Shown here piece after piece: positions 25,001 through 34,160 of a stretch of 52,110 nucleotides of DNA (positions are counted from its first letter, which is position 1; every line of letters begins with the position of its first letter). The notes beneath the pieces are model-generated. The model did not search any database. It saw only the letters and a program-made list of their open reading frames with translations, and was not told the origin of the DNA. The stretch covers positions 1 through 52,110 of IMG/VR virus record IMGVR_UViG_3300009528_000003. One strand, written 5' to 3'. The DNA is from a virus. The translations under genes and the position numbers were made by a program.

Positions 25001-26690
25001 ACTTGTAGAACTGTCCAAGAAAACTGAAGGTGCTGGTAAGTGGGTTGAGAAGGTTGAGCCACCAAAAAGAGCTATCAGCCAAGCACTAAAGGATTTAGAA
25101 AAACAGCTTAAAGATGCCGGAGTTGATCTTTCTCAGGCCGATATGGACGCGGTTGTTACCTTGTACGCAAATTCGCCCAAGTATTTAGGCAAAGAGAACA
25201 TTGTCGCTTTTTGGCGTGAGGGCAAGCGTGAGTTCTACCAGCTTGAGCCTGATCTTTACCGAGCAATTATGAACAGCGATCGGATGGCGATGCCCTGGAT
25301 TGTTAATCAGATAATGGGTGCCCCCGCAAGAGCCGTTCGACTTGGAGCTACTGGTTTACAGGCTGGTTTCTCCTGGATCACTAATCCGATTCGTGATGCT
25401 CAAGCCTTTGCTCTACAGACTGAATTCTCGACTGGATTGCCTCACGAGGTTGCTAAGGGTCTTTATCGTCGAGTCAAACCGGGTGATCCTTATACGAGAA
25501 TTTGGAAACGTTCTGGTGGTGATTTCAGCATACACATAGGCTTTGACCGGCGATACTTGAAAAGCGCACAACAACGTGTGCTGGCAAGCGACATACTTAG
25601 GAAGACGTATAATGTGGCAAGGCATCCCATTGAGATTGCAAGGGAAGCCCTCAGTTTTTCAGAAGCAGCACCGAGAATTGCCGAACTTGAGGCTGCCTAT
25701 AAGAAAGGTGAGAAGCTCTATGGTAAAGAGTCAGTCTCGGCACGGCTGATGGGTGCTGGTGCTGCCGCTGAAGTGACTATCAACTTTGGTCGGATGGGTG
25801 CCTACGGTAAATACATCAACCAGATCATCCCCTTCTGGAATGCTGGTATTCAGGGTTGGTCGAAAATGTATCGTTTTGGTAAAGAGCATCCCGTTAAGGC
25901 TGGAATTAGGGCTACAGCTTTTATATCTGCCCCGACATTCGGTCTTTGGTGGATGCACAAGGACGAGCAGTGGTATCAAGACCTACCAGCTTGGAGGAAG
26001 TACGGCTTCTGGAATTTCCATATTGGGCAAAATAAAGATGGTTCCAACCGTATTCTGAGTCTTCCGAGACCCTTCGATTGGGGTATCGTTTTTGGCTCTG
26101 TACCAGAAATGATGCTGAACTACTGGTATGAAAAGGACAAGAAGGCAATGACAGACGCACTTACCGCCATTGGCGAATGGGCAGTTCCAGATTATATCCC
26201 TGCATCAATGAGGCCGATAATTGAATGGTCGGCCAATTACGATTTCTTCCGTGACAGAGCAACTGATCCCTACTACGAAGTTCGCTACAAAGACCCAGAA
26301 TACAGATACAGCGAATACACACCGGAGACGGCCAAGTGGCTTGGCAAGCAACTGGGTCTGTCTCCTCGGAAGATCAATCACTTGGTCAGTTCTGCAACGG
26401 GAGGGTTGGGAGAGGACATTATCCGAGGCAGTGAAACCTTCAAGCAGTTTTTTGAGGAAGGCATGATGGAAATCGAACATCCGGCTGACATTCCGATAGC
26501 TGGACGGTTGTTCCACAGGGAACCACCACCAGACAAAAAGATGGAATGGTTGTTCTTTCAGGCAAAGGACGAACGCCAGAAGATCATAACCATGATGAAG
26601 GAAGGCGATGTTGACAAGGCCATCAAAAGACTCAACGAATGGAACAGAACACATCCAGCGGCTCAGATTCAGATGACACCAAAGAGATAA
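22050..26690 (+). CDS. Giant internal virion protein with zincin motif (large polyvalent protein)
   Basis: 1546 aa. Residues 320-560 form a Lys/Pro/Ala-rich linker carrying two copies of a roughly 80-aa module that begins KEPWEMTR (about 374 and 482) and ends SVSAEVLK.YPDL. A metallopeptidase-like HEVAHHIDK follows at about 637, with EGFAEYVRMWLTE near 674 supplying a possible third ligand. The C-terminal third (GRMGAYGKYINQIIPFWNAG) resembles the LPD38 type of large polyvalent protein. Such proteins are injected with DNA. A role in peptidoglycan or host-protein cleavage is inference. Confidence 0.65.
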   Translation: MPPRDKTGLFIDPADYEVQSGMALRDTMLPSVPGAEQPGWFPSRNIIRPEEGGATSSLAQGGGEDLFSGTPGFRELVEKAQQNPDQLTNEERKIIEKAIELQIIPDIFAQAQEEAKDKKIGALDQFIQDQMEVFAANAHKPYLEQYAASLGHFMEGIDAMASRSAETKLGASELVQEHYTKLGIMPIPEDAESWGINKEGEIKRGKMSDVQRMSLNFLYGAVRLAPELTAAFIDNPYELMKGFATFVPETVALVGRAANIKLTVTGPEIGVYTSDQVEDAIEEIKQNPLGVLLAGMMTVGVGARTAKHLGRGKPDKYITQRTEVVEKQQARIDQAESEAAKVKTELEAIKKEKAVPAVEKPAPKPTEVAKAAKEPWEMTRKAFADSDIAKIEGFSPPREGWGGTIQGSVRIKSGQEGIGTTLEAARLDAVNKEHLRQIKKALYKDKSVSAEVLKDYPDLVKKAVPKRVAKPTKVAKPTVAKEPWEMTREEYWIRRESTDTAAARDRIGLSDRKGFVRELESFRQARYGEHRSYIERALREGKSVSAEVLKLYPDLAKKVPAKVEAIAKLEKAPPIPKELEPAKGKAIAPADVANYLSKSLKIPIRVGKYRQKARGIYKQQPEVVRLKDPSDIAAISHEVAHHIDKVFDLSKIRKGDRELTKLDYDPLKGRSKEGFAEYVRMWLTESDNVAQLAPKFTKKFNEFLDKNPELKGTLENTRGLIRRWREQGAEERVYAQIDMQGRGTPGPIMEKAGRGLRRIGTLFVDDLIPLEYAERQMRGVKTLDPRKIDPATSPTMIARVEVRKAPAKTHDMILGGTFDWAGKYTGISLRDALAPVSKQIKEFTTYAYARRGLELHGRGINPGIDLADAQYVVSKLKSSKFDRAFDEVVRFQDRVLQYAVDAGVLSKEAAATVRDLNQAYIPLKRVFEEGSGFGYGGGKKIADLPKPLKLIRGSGRQILNPWHSIIQSTSEIIAIADKVRIGNALVELSKKTEGAGKWVEKVEPPKRAISQALKDLEKQLKDAGVDLSQADMDAVVTLYANSPKYLGKENIVAFWREGKREFYQLEPDLYRAIMNSDRMAMPWIVNQIMGAPARAVRLGATGLQAGFSWITNPIRDAQAFALQTEFSTGLPHEVAKGLYRRVKPGDPYTRIWKRSGGDFSIHIGFDRRYLKSAQQRVLASDILRKTYNVARHPIEIAREALSFSEAAPRIAELEAAYKKGEKLYGKESVSARLMGAGAAAEVTINFGRMGAYGKYINQIIPFWNAGIQGWSKMYRFGKEHPVKAGIRATAFISAPTFGLWWMHKDEQWYQDLPAWRKYGFWNFHIGQNKDGSNRILSLPRPFDWGIVFGSVPEMMLNYWYEKDKKAMTDALTAIGEWAVPDYIPASMRPIIEWSANYDFFRDRATDPYYEVRYKDPEYRYSEYTPETAKWLGKQLGLSPRKINHLVSSATGGLGEDIIRGSETFKQFFEEGMMEIEHPADIPIAGRLFHREPPPDKKMEWLFFQAKDERQKIITMMKEGDVDKAIKRLNEWNRTHPAAQIQMTPKR

Positions 26691-26701
26691 AGGAGATACT
26701 G

Positions 26702-26995
26702 ATGCTGAACAAGAACGGAATATGGAAAGTGGCTACAAGAACATTGGCTGGATGTCTTATCCTCTTTATCGCTTGGTACGGTAGTCAGGTTTGGGGTAAT
26801 CAACAAGAAATAGAGAAGGTGAATACTCAACAGGAAATAAGCATTAAGGTGCTTCAGGCTTACATTGTCTCGACTGACAAAGCGATATTGGATATACGGG
26901 ATTCTATGAGAGAAGAGGCGGTTAGGGATAAGAGGCGAGACAGTGTAATCCAGGACTTAGCCTTTAAGGTCAATATGATGTTCGATAGTAGGTGA
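26702..26995 (+). CDS. Membrane protein with coiled-coil tail (97 aa), possible holin or spanin-type
   Basis: ATG 26702 has an AAGGAGA site; an earlier ATG at 26639 would overlap the giant gene by 52 bases and lacks one. One membrane helix at about residues 12-31 (LAGCLILFIAWYGSQVW) is followed by a charged helical tail. Topology resembles an inner-membrane spanin or a one-span holin, but its place before the tail fibre rather than in the lysis cluster argues for a virion or membrane-anchor role. Confidence 0.55.
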   Translation: MLNKNGIWKVATRTLAGCLILFIAWYGSQVWGNQQEIEKVNTQQEISIKVLQAYIVSTDKAILDIRDSMREEAVRDKRRDSVIQDLAFKVNMMFDSR

Positions 26996-27000
26996 GTTAG

Positions 27001-30000
27001 ATGAAACACATTCTTACAATCTTCGTTCTTTTATCCCTGTGCGGCAGCGCATTCGCACAACCAGCACCGGCGGTTTTCTTAAAGTGGGACGATGACGGAA
27101 ATGCTATCTTCAACAAAAGGGGAGATTCGCTATTCCTTTATCTCATTAACGGTTCCGACACAAGTGTCCTGTGGATTAGCTCAAGTGGGATATATTGGAA
27201 TCCTTCCACGCTCTTAGATTCTCTGTTCCTTGATAGTATGCGTACAGCGGCTGGCCGATTTGATGACCTCGATAGCGGTGCTATTATGGACATCATTGGC
27301 GACACAGGGATTGCGACTGGAGATATTATCAATGCTACCCTTTTGTTTGAGGACTGGGCGCAGAATGCTGCCAGTGCTAATCAGGTTGCAGTGTGGACTG
27401 GGAGTGTTTGGGAAGCACAAGATCAAGCTACTGGCGGGACTGGCGGCTGGACAGATCAAGACCCCCACATCATCCTTGAAGCCATTGATGATTCGGTTGG
27501 CATTGGGACGGCCTCGCCAGATGCTAAACTGGAAGTAGTCGGAGAAATAAAGACAGATACTCTAATTGTAACCGAGGACATCACTTTACCTGACAACTCA
27601 ATCAGTGATGAGGAATTGGATGAGGGGGCAGCCTTTTTATGGACTGGCGGTCATCAATGGAATGCCGCTGCTTATTTTGCAGATAACTTAATTGTTTACG
27701 ATGGTGTTGGAGATTCGCCATTTTTTAGTTGTAGAGATGGGGACAGTAAGCATTTTTTGATTTCCAAGTATGATGCAGGATACAGCAGACTTTACAACAA
27801 TGAGGCTGAAATCCGTTTCCACTTCTCCGATGATGGAGACGACTATATTTATTTCGATACATCTACTGCCAACGTCCCAATGATCTCGACTGGGGGTGAT
27901 TGTGATATGGTCATAAATGCCAGCAGCGGTGAGATTTCTCTTGGTGACGAGAACCTGACAACTACTGGCACACTGGATGCTGGAGCTACTTCAGTTACGG
28001 GAAATATCACGGTGACAGGGACTGTGGATACGGTAGATTTAGCCGCTTTGGGTGCGACTGTTCCCAAAATCACTGATGATACTACAGACTTCAAGACCGC
28101 TTATGATTCTTCTCAAAATCTGACAGCCAACTACATGGATACAGATGGCGATACGGTTACTGGGACTTATGATTTCTCAGACGGAGACATTGTAGACGTT
28201 GAAAACCTTGACGCAGACACAATCGTTACTATCTATGCGACAAGGGGAACAAAGGCAGTTGCCGACAGTCAATATACAACTAAGAAATATGTCGATGATA
28301 ATATAGCTGCGGCTGGGGGCGGAGATGTGACCGATGTTGTAGGTGGGGATGGCTTGGTCGATGATGGTAACACCGGCTCTATCACACTTGACGTGAAGGC
28401 TGGTTATGGCATTGTGATTGTTGGTGATTCGGTAGAAGCTGACACTGCGACATTGAAGGCCAACATGATTGTAGATTCTGCCGTTGGAGCTGAACGAGCG
28501 ACCTATGCCGATTCTGCTGGTTCCAGTGCCGATGAGAAGGTGCAGGATAAGGTTGGTGCTATGTTTACGGATAGTGCCCATTCTCAGATAACGGCTGTTT
28601 ACGATGATGCTGGAGCTACTGTTGAATTGGCTTTGGACAATCCAGTAGACTCTGCCGATGGCTCTGAACGGGCGACAAAAGACGGGGATGGCAGTACAAT
28701 CAGCACAACTTATATGAAACGTAGTGGTGCTTTAGCGGTGACTGGCAACCAGAATTGGGGCGATCAGAATCTTACCAATGTCGAGATAGGCGACTTTGAT
28801 ACTTTGGCTGTGGAGAGTCTGGGTGTTAGTTCTCGTTTTGAGATTGGCGGCGATAAGTTTACAGACTTAACTGGTAGCGGATTAGAAATTGTTGCTGGTG
28901 CTCTTACGCACACAGCGCATACTGGTGATGTAACAGGGACGACAGCACTGACGATTGCCGCTAATGCGGTCGAGTCGACCATGATCGGGGCAGATCAGGT
29001 AAACGATCTTGACATCAATTTTGGTACGGGTACGGATCAGGTGTCAACGACCGATATACCGGAAGGCACAAACAAGTACGAAACTTTCGATTCCAGTGCT
29101 GCTAAAATTCGTGCCAAGCCCATTAGTAAGGCTGCACCAACGGACAACTATATCCTAAAGTTCGATGCGGTTAAAGATTCCTTTATGTTGGAGGTAGATG
29201 CTGGTGCTGCTGGCGGAACAACAGATTCCACCTATATCAATGATGGTGTTCAATATGGCCCGTTTACCAACGATATGTATAAGATACTGGAGGGTGCGGG
29301 AATCAATATCGTTAGGGAAGATTCTACAAGTTATGATGTTTTCAAGTTTCAAGCTACTCTCGGCACAAGTGTTGATCTAACATCAGAAGTAACTGGCACT
29401 CTGCCTGTTAATAAAGGTGGCAGTGGCGCATCCAACCTAACTGACCACGCTCTCATTGTCGGTAGTGGAACTGACCCCGTTTCTAATATCGGAGTCATGT
29501 CCAGTGGACAAATCCCGATTGGTGTAACCGGAGCTGACCCTGTAGCTGCTGCTCCTTCAGCCGGTGAGGCGATAGATATTAGTCTCGGTGCCGGTTCGAT
29601 TACTATAAGTGCCGAGGATGCAACGTCAGCTAACAAGGGTGTTGTGACTCTTGCGGCGATAAGAGCTGCTGGGGATACGGCTGCACATGACACCGCTGAT
29701 GTTTTGCGTAGTGAGGTGCAAGTGGAGATAGAGGATAGCCTTGACGAATACTCTCTAACATCGGCGATTGCTTCATTGTACCCTGATACCGCAGAAGTGG
29801 TGGACACAATTCAGGGGGTTCTTACGGAAGGTGGCTATCTTACTGGCAATGAATCTATCACGCTTTCCGGCGATGTTTCCGGTAGTGGAGCGACAGCTAT
29901 TACGACTACAATAGGTGCCAGTAAGGTTGACTCCAATATGCTTAACTCCACTGAGGTAGACGAATATATTCAGGACAAAGCAGGTGCAATGGACGGTGGT

Positions 30001-32019
30001 ACGGAAACCAGAATCAGCGTTACGTACAATGATGGTACGGGTGAAATAGACTACGTTGTTGACGACATGAATGATGATGTGCCGGAGGCGGGGGACTATA
30101 CTGCCCTGACAGGTGGCCACGGAATAACTCACGACCCGACTGGGACGGTCAAGGTTGACACTGCTGTTGCTGTTGCAGATGCCGAGACCAAGCCAGTTAC
30201 AGGCAATGCCGTTTGGGACTTCTGTGAGACGACCAAAAACTATGCCCTAAACAGTGAACTACATACCCGCTCTCACACGATGACCTCTACGAGTGACCAT
30301 ACAGCTGGTAACTATAAACTATTTCACTCGGACGGTTCCGGTGAAGTGCAGGAGTTGGCTCATGGTGCAAGTGCTAAAGTACTAACAAGCGGTGGCGCTT
30401 CTTCTGCACCAACATGGGAAACGCCTACTGCTGGTTTCAACTGGCAAGACAGTGCCGGTGAACCGCCGTTCTGGGTGGATTCAGCGAAGTATGCAACAAC
30501 AACTGGAAGTATAAGTGATGCTTTTGTTGCTGGTAAACTGACCGTCACTGGGCCGATAGATAGGTACAACATCAAACTTGAACTCGACACTACCAACATT
30601 TACTGTGCTCACGCTGACACCTTTCTAAGGTTGCCGATTGATACAAGCTCTATAGGTGCTCCAGAGGACACATTCCAGATGATGCACCCGTCGATTGTCT
30701 ATATACCCGAAGGAAAATGGGGTTACAAATACTGGTTGGCATGTACACCACCAAATGCATCTCCCATAAAGGAAGACATACACATTCTTGTTAGCAATGA
30801 CGAAGTAACTTGGACGGAGTTTGTATCTGGTTCAGATACTTTATATAATCCGGTTTTTAAGGCGGCTGATTTCGATAGTGCTATTTATACATCCGATCCA
30901 GATATGGTCTGGGATGAAAACGGCGACCTACATCTTGTATTTCGTGTTAGTCGCATAAATGTTACAGATAGTCCTACGGTTCATTATTTGTATTGTGCTT
31001 CCACAAATGATGGGATTGACTGGACTGATACCATGATGATAATTGACGGTTTCTATGACTACGGAACAGGAATTAGTCCAAAGTGGGGTAGTCTTGATCT
31101 TCTTTCGCCGGGACTCATTATGCGTGGCGCAGGTGATTATTTCATGTATACATCAGAGGATACGGGTTCAGGGTCTCCGACTAAATGGACACGAGTTGCT
31201 TGGGAGGCACCAAGAATTGATACTCTGTGGCGTAATGTCTCCGGTTTTGACAGTACAATCTTATTTGGAACAATCGGTCCGTTTATGTATGATACAATTC
31301 GTATATCTATAGTTCATCAAACCTTCCCCGATGGTAATGTGGTATTCCATGCGGATGAAATTGTTTATGGTACTGATTTGATTGTCAATTTAGTTGGTAC
31401 TTACGATGGAGTTATCACGTACCCCGCTATCTATATGGGTATTAGTACAGACGGGGAATACTTCACCTCGGTTTCGACTCCACTTCTTGATACGATAAAT
31501 AACTTAACCGCATGGGATCATAATATACTTTACAGAGCATCGGGCTATTTCGTTGTTCGTAACGGTAAGGTAATTTTGCGGATGTATTACTGTGGTGAAG
31601 TAGATGGTGACTGGTACACTGGTCTTACGAATGTTTACTTTGGGGATGTTCTAAATACGAAAGAACTCTTAATCTGGAATCCCGATATTATTACGGATAC
31701 AGTCCCGATATTTGAAGCCGACTCAGCAGATTATCCGGGTGGCATTGAGATATATTCAGTCGCAGTACAGACATCGGAAGACGGCACATATGCACTAAAA
31801 TTCTTCAGCTACACCGCCGCCGACCCGCCGGTATTACATGATTACATAGATACCTTGAATGTCGGGGCATCCGATCAAAGGGCATCATCTATCCTCTTTG
31901 AAGATGACGATTCTCCGCTCATTGATCGTGGACAGTCTATGTATATTCTGACTCCTTCAACCGACATTGACTGGATTAAGGTAAAGTACAAGTTCTTTGT
32001 GAGGGACTGGTTAGAATGA
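27001..32019 (+). CDS. Tail fibre/spike protein with Sec signal peptide
   Basis: 1672 aa. Residues 1-19 are a signal peptide (LTIFVLLSLCGSAFA, cut before QPAP). The body holds typical fibre modules: SPDAKLEVVGEIKTDTLIV, two QDK(V/A)GAM repeats with following YDD/YND strands (about 513 and 990), and LPVNKGGSGASNLTDHALIV. From about residue 1200 a new domain with repeating WDENGDLHLVFRVSR and STNDGIDWTD motifs looks like a glycosidase-type beta-propeller for surface-glycan binding or cleavage. It overlaps the next gene by ATGA. Confidence 0.8.
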   Translation: MKHILTIFVLLSLCGSAFAQPAPAVFLKWDDDGNAIFNKRGDSLFLYLINGSDTSVLWISSSGIYWNPSTLLDSLFLDSMRTAAGRFDDLDSGAIMDIIGDTGIATGDIINATLLFEDWAQNAASANQVAVWTGSVWEAQDQATGGTGGWTDQDPHIILEAIDDSVGIGTASPDAKLEVVGEIKTDTLIVTEDITLPDNSISDEELDEGAAFLWTGGHQWNAAAYFADNLIVYDGVGDSPFFSCRDGDSKHFLISKYDAGYSRLYNNEAEIRFHFSDDGDDYIYFDTSTANVPMISTGGDCDMVINASSGEISLGDENLTTTGTLDAGATSVTGNITVTGTVDTVDLAALGATVPKITDDTTDFKTAYDSSQNLTANYMDTDGDTVTGTYDFSDGDIVDVENLDADTIVTIYATRGTKAVADSQYTTKKYVDDNIAAAGGGDVTDVVGGDGLVDDGNTGSITLDVKAGYGIVIVGDSVEADTATLKANMIVDSAVGAERATYADSAGSSADEKVQDKVGAMFTDSAHSQITAVYDDAGATVELALDNPVDSADGSERATKDGDGSTISTTYMKRSGALAVTGNQNWGDQNLTNVEIGDFDTLAVESLGVSSRFEIGGDKFTDLTGSGLEIVAGALTHTAHTGDVTGTTALTIAANAVESTMIGADQVNDLDINFGTGTDQVSTTDIPEGTNKYETFDSSAAKIRAKPISKAAPTDNYILKFDAVKDSFMLEVDAGAAGGTTDSTYINDGVQYGPFTNDMYKILEGAGINIVREDSTSYDVFKFQATLGTSVDLTSEVTGTLPVNKGGSGASNLTDHALIVGSGTDPVSNIGVMSSGQIPIGVTGADPVAAAPSAGEAIDISLGAGSITISAEDATSANKGVVTLAAIRAAGDTAAHDTADVLRSEVQVEIEDSLDEYSLTSAIASLYPDTAEVVDTIQGVLTEGGYLTGNESITLSGDVSGSGATAITTTIGASKVDSNMLNSTEVDEYIQDKAGAMDGGTETRISVTYNDGTGEIDYVVDDMNDDVPEAGDYTALTGGHGITHDPTGTVKVDTAVAVADAETKPVTGNAVWDFCETTKNYALNSELHTRSHTMTSTSDHTAGNYKLFHSDGSGEVQELAHGASAKVLTSGGASSAPTWETPTAGFNWQDSAGEPPFWVDSAKYATTTGSISDAFVAGKLTVTGPIDRYNIKLELDTTNIYCAHADTFLRLPIDTSSIGAPEDTFQMMHPSIVYIPEGKWGYKYWLACTPPNASPIKEDIHILVSNDEVTWTEFVSGSDTLYNPVFKAADFDSAIYTSDPDMVWDENGDLHLVFRVSRINVTDSPTVHYLYCASTNDGIDWTDTMMIIDGFYDYGTGISPKWGSLDLLSPGLIMRGAGDYFMYTSEDTGSGSPTKWTRVAWEAPRIDTLWRNVSGFDSTILFGTIGPFMYDTIRISIVHQTFPDGNVVFHADEIVYGTDLIVNLVGTYDGVITYPAIYMGISTDGEYFTSVSTPLLDTINNLTAWDHNILYRASGYFVVRNGKVILRMYYCGEVDGDWYTGLTNVYFGDVLNTKELLIWNPDIITDTVPIFEADSADYPGGIEIYSVAVQTSEDGTYALKFFSYTAADPPVLHDYIDTLNVGASDQRASSILFEDDDSPLIDRGQSMYILTPSTDIDWIKVKYKFFVRDWLE

Positions 32020-32558
32020 AAACGACTATTGTAGCTTTGATCTTGATGTTCTACACCCCGTCTCTTGTCTGGGCAGACGGGTTTGGAGCTGATAATGAAG
32101 GTGCTTCAAGTTTTAGTATTGAGGATGAAATTTGGGCTAATCGATCTTCTCCTGAATTTTCGGGCAGACTTGATAGCATCAAGGCTTGGTTGACGGTGAC
32201 GACAGAAGCTCACTTGGTTAAATTAGCGGTTTACAAATGGTCTGATACAAGTTTTGTGGATTCGACTGAGATTATTGATGTACCTACTGGTGAGGGCTGG
32301 GTCTACTTTCAGTTTGTAAACAATGCAAGCATTACCGAAGGTACGGAATATGCCTTAGCTGTTGTAGCAGAAGCAACCGCTGGTTATTGTAAGATTGATG
32401 TTGATCTAAACATCGGTTCTCATGCTGTTCAATCTGATTTTACCTATGGTGTGTGGCCTACTCCCAAATGGACTACAGTGAGTGGTATTGGAAACATGGA
32501 GTTCTCGATCTACTGTTTTTACACAGCGGTGGGAGGACAGGTGATTTTTATACAGTGA
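32016..32558 (+). CDS. Secreted fibre-associated beta-sandwich protein
   Basis: 180 aa with a signal peptide (residues 1-20, ...YTPSLVWA, cut before DGF). The mature domain has a jelly-roll pattern of a carbohydrate-binding or fibre-tip module (FSGRLDSIKAWLTV, AHLVKLAVYKWSD, GWVYFQFVNNASITEGTEYA). The overlap with the fibre gene implies a receptor-binding partner. Carbohydrate binding is inferred from fold pattern only. Confidence 0.6.
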   Translation: MKTTIVALILMFYTPSLVWADGFGADNEGASSFSIEDEIWANRSSPEFSGRLDSIKAWLTVTTEAHLVKLAVYKWSDTSFVDSTEIIDVPTGEGWVYFQFVNNASITEGTEYALAVVAEATAGYCKIDVDLNIGSHAVQSDFTYGVWPTPKWTTVSGIGNMEFSIYCFYTAVGGQVIFIQ

Positions 32559-32565
32559 GGTAGAT

Positions 32566-32670
32566 ATGCAAACACTGTTTTCCATATTAGTTCTGATCTT
32601 TATAGTCCTTTGGGCTTTCGGTTTACCGAGTAAGAAGATAGATGCATGGTGGAATAATCTTGGAGGATGA
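32566..32670 (+). CDS. Single-span membrane peptide (34 aa)
   Basis: ATG 32566 follows GAGGTAGAT. One hydrophobic helix spans residues 3-20 (TLFSILVLIFIVLWAFGL), then a short polar tail with two Trp. It fills the gap between two secreted or anchored proteins and its stop carries the GGAGGATGA leader of the next gene. Function unknown. Confidence 0.6.
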   Translation: MQTLFSILVLIFIVLWAFGLPSKKIDAWWNNLGG

Positions 32671-32671
32671 T

Positions 32672-33757
32672 ATGAAAATAACAGATAAATCGGCTCGAAA
32701 TATAGCAATTACGGTCGCCCTTGCTTTCGTGATAGTTATGGCTGTCATGCTCACAGATATTTGGGGTGGTGTGGTTGATTATCCCCTTCGCTTTGTTGGT
32801 GACTACGATTCTGTTCATGTCATCTGGTGGGAAAAAGATGCACTCGTTTGGCAACCAGAGGATAGTGCTTGGTTCACGAGTATTCCAGACAGTGCTGCAT
32901 CTATAGAATTGGATGACGCAAAAGATTGGAAAGTAGATTATTGTTATTTTAGCGGGGGGGAGCAAATCTGTGTTGGTCAGTTCATCAAGTTCACAGCAGG
33001 GGCAGCTACAATTTCGTCAACGGATAAAGAAGAGATTGCGGGGCTCGTTGAGGATACACTTAAAGTTCATCATGGTGCCGATGCTTGGACAACGGGCGGT
33101 GCTGGTTCCGGTGCCTACACAGTTGATATTTATGTCTTTGATACTCTCGGAGGTGCTACAACCGCTGTGGAGGGAGCGACCGTAGATTGGAGATTATGGG
33201 GTTTGGGACGACCATCCCACCGAGTTGTAACCAGTAATGAGTTCGGCATTGGCCGTATTCACACTGACTTGGATAGTTTGGCTGTACGTATCGAGGACAA
33301 TCCTTTCTACATTTTCTCGTCCACTTGGGATAGTCTCAGTTGGACGGCGGATTACTCGGACAGCATCTACGGATACCTTAACATACCTGCGGCGGCCAGT
33401 TCGCCCAACTATGTATTAGCCTACGTTGATGTTGGGGAAGGGATAATAGACTCGGCTTCCGGTAGTATGATTCCCCGTGATGCAATTGAACTATACTTGG
33501 ACTTGATTGGAGAAACAACGCTTAATGACGGTAGTTGGATGATTGTTCCGAAACGACAGACTAAGGAGCCGGATGCGAGCGGGCGAGTTAACTTTATTAT
33601 CCCAGCTAATACTGTTATGACTCCACTTGGTTCCTACTACATTCTCAGCTATCGGGCTTTCGATGGTGTCATGCAGATCACGGGAGAATTAAAGAGATTC
33701 ACCGTAGATACAATTCCCGACCCCATAAACATACTTGATGCTACGGAGTCACGGTAG
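32672..33757 (+). CDS. Membrane-anchored or exported beta-rich tail-region protein
   Basis: 361 aa from ATG 32672 (GGAGGATGAT leader). A long hydrophobic helix at about residues 9-28 (RNIAITVALAFVIVMAVMLT) after a polar basic head fits a signal anchor. The rest is beta-rich, with Ig-like strands and a possible carboxypeptidase-regulatory-like middle (GATVDWRLWGLGRPSHRVVT). It lies between the fibre genes and the endolysin. It may be a further exported virion protein or an envelope protein. Confidence 0.6.
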   Translation: MKITDKSARNIAITVALAFVIVMAVMLTDIWGGVVDYPLRFVGDYDSVHVIWWEKDALVWQPEDSAWFTSIPDSAASIELDDAKDWKVDYCYFSGGEQICVGQFIKFTAGAATISSTDKEEIAGLVEDTLKVHHGADAWTTGGAGSGAYTVDIYVFDTLGGATTAVEGATVDWRLWGLGRPSHRVVTSNEFGIGRIHTDLDSLAVRIEDNPFYIFSSTWDSLSWTADYSDSIYGYLNIPAAASSPNYVLAYVDVGEGIIDSASGSMIPRDAIELYLDLIGETTLNDGSWMIVPKRQTKEPDASGRVNFIIPANTVMTPLGSYYILSYRAFDGVMQITGELKRFTVDTIPDPINILDATESR

Positions 33758-33764
33758 GTGAGAT

Positions 33765-34145
33765 ATGAAATTCAAGGATGAAGATACTGGCAAACTCTGG
33801 TATCAGTGGGTAAATAAAGAACCAGTTCATAAACCATTTCTGAGGTTGCACCGAACTCTGCTCATTATAGACGACCTGAGTAAGCTGACTGGGCATGGTG
33901 AGATAACTGTTACGGAATTTCTTAGGCCGAAGGGTTCTGGTGGTTATCATCCTGAAGCTCAGGCTGCCGACTTTCGGGTGAAGGATAAGAGCAAAGAGTG
34001 GTATGAGGCAATGATTCTGTTTAAGTACGTCTTATCTCGATTAGACTGGCAGGTACAGCTTGTGCCACACCTTGAACTTTGGCGTAAAGACCATCAGCAC
34101 ATTCATGTAGAGATAGATGACGGCAGCCTTGGACATAACAACTAA
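33765..34145 (+). CDS. Endolysin, M15-type peptidoglycan peptidase
   Basis: 126 aa. GYHPEAQAADFRV at about residue 60 gives the His...Asp zinc pair of the M15/VanY (L,D/D,D-carboxypeptidase, endolysin) family, and HQHIHVEID near the C-terminus gives the HxH motif with the last zinc His. There is no signal peptide, so it needs a holin to reach the wall, and small membrane proteins follow directly. It would cut stem peptides at cell lysis. Short for the family but all motifs are present. Confidence 0.8.
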   Translation: MKFKDEDTGKLWYQWVNKEPVHKPFLRLHRTLLIIDDLSKLTGHGEITVTEFLRPKGSGGYHPEAQAADFRVKDKSKEWYEAMILFKYVLSRLDWQVQLVPHLELWRKDHQHIHVEIDDGSLGHNN

Positions 34146-34160
34146 AGATCGGAGGTTGTG

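Noticed and set aside
22050-26690. Tape measure protein of a long-tailed phage
   Set aside because: It lacks the long low-complexity helical body and lies after podovirus-type neck genes. There are no tail-tube, sheath or tail-chaperone genes.
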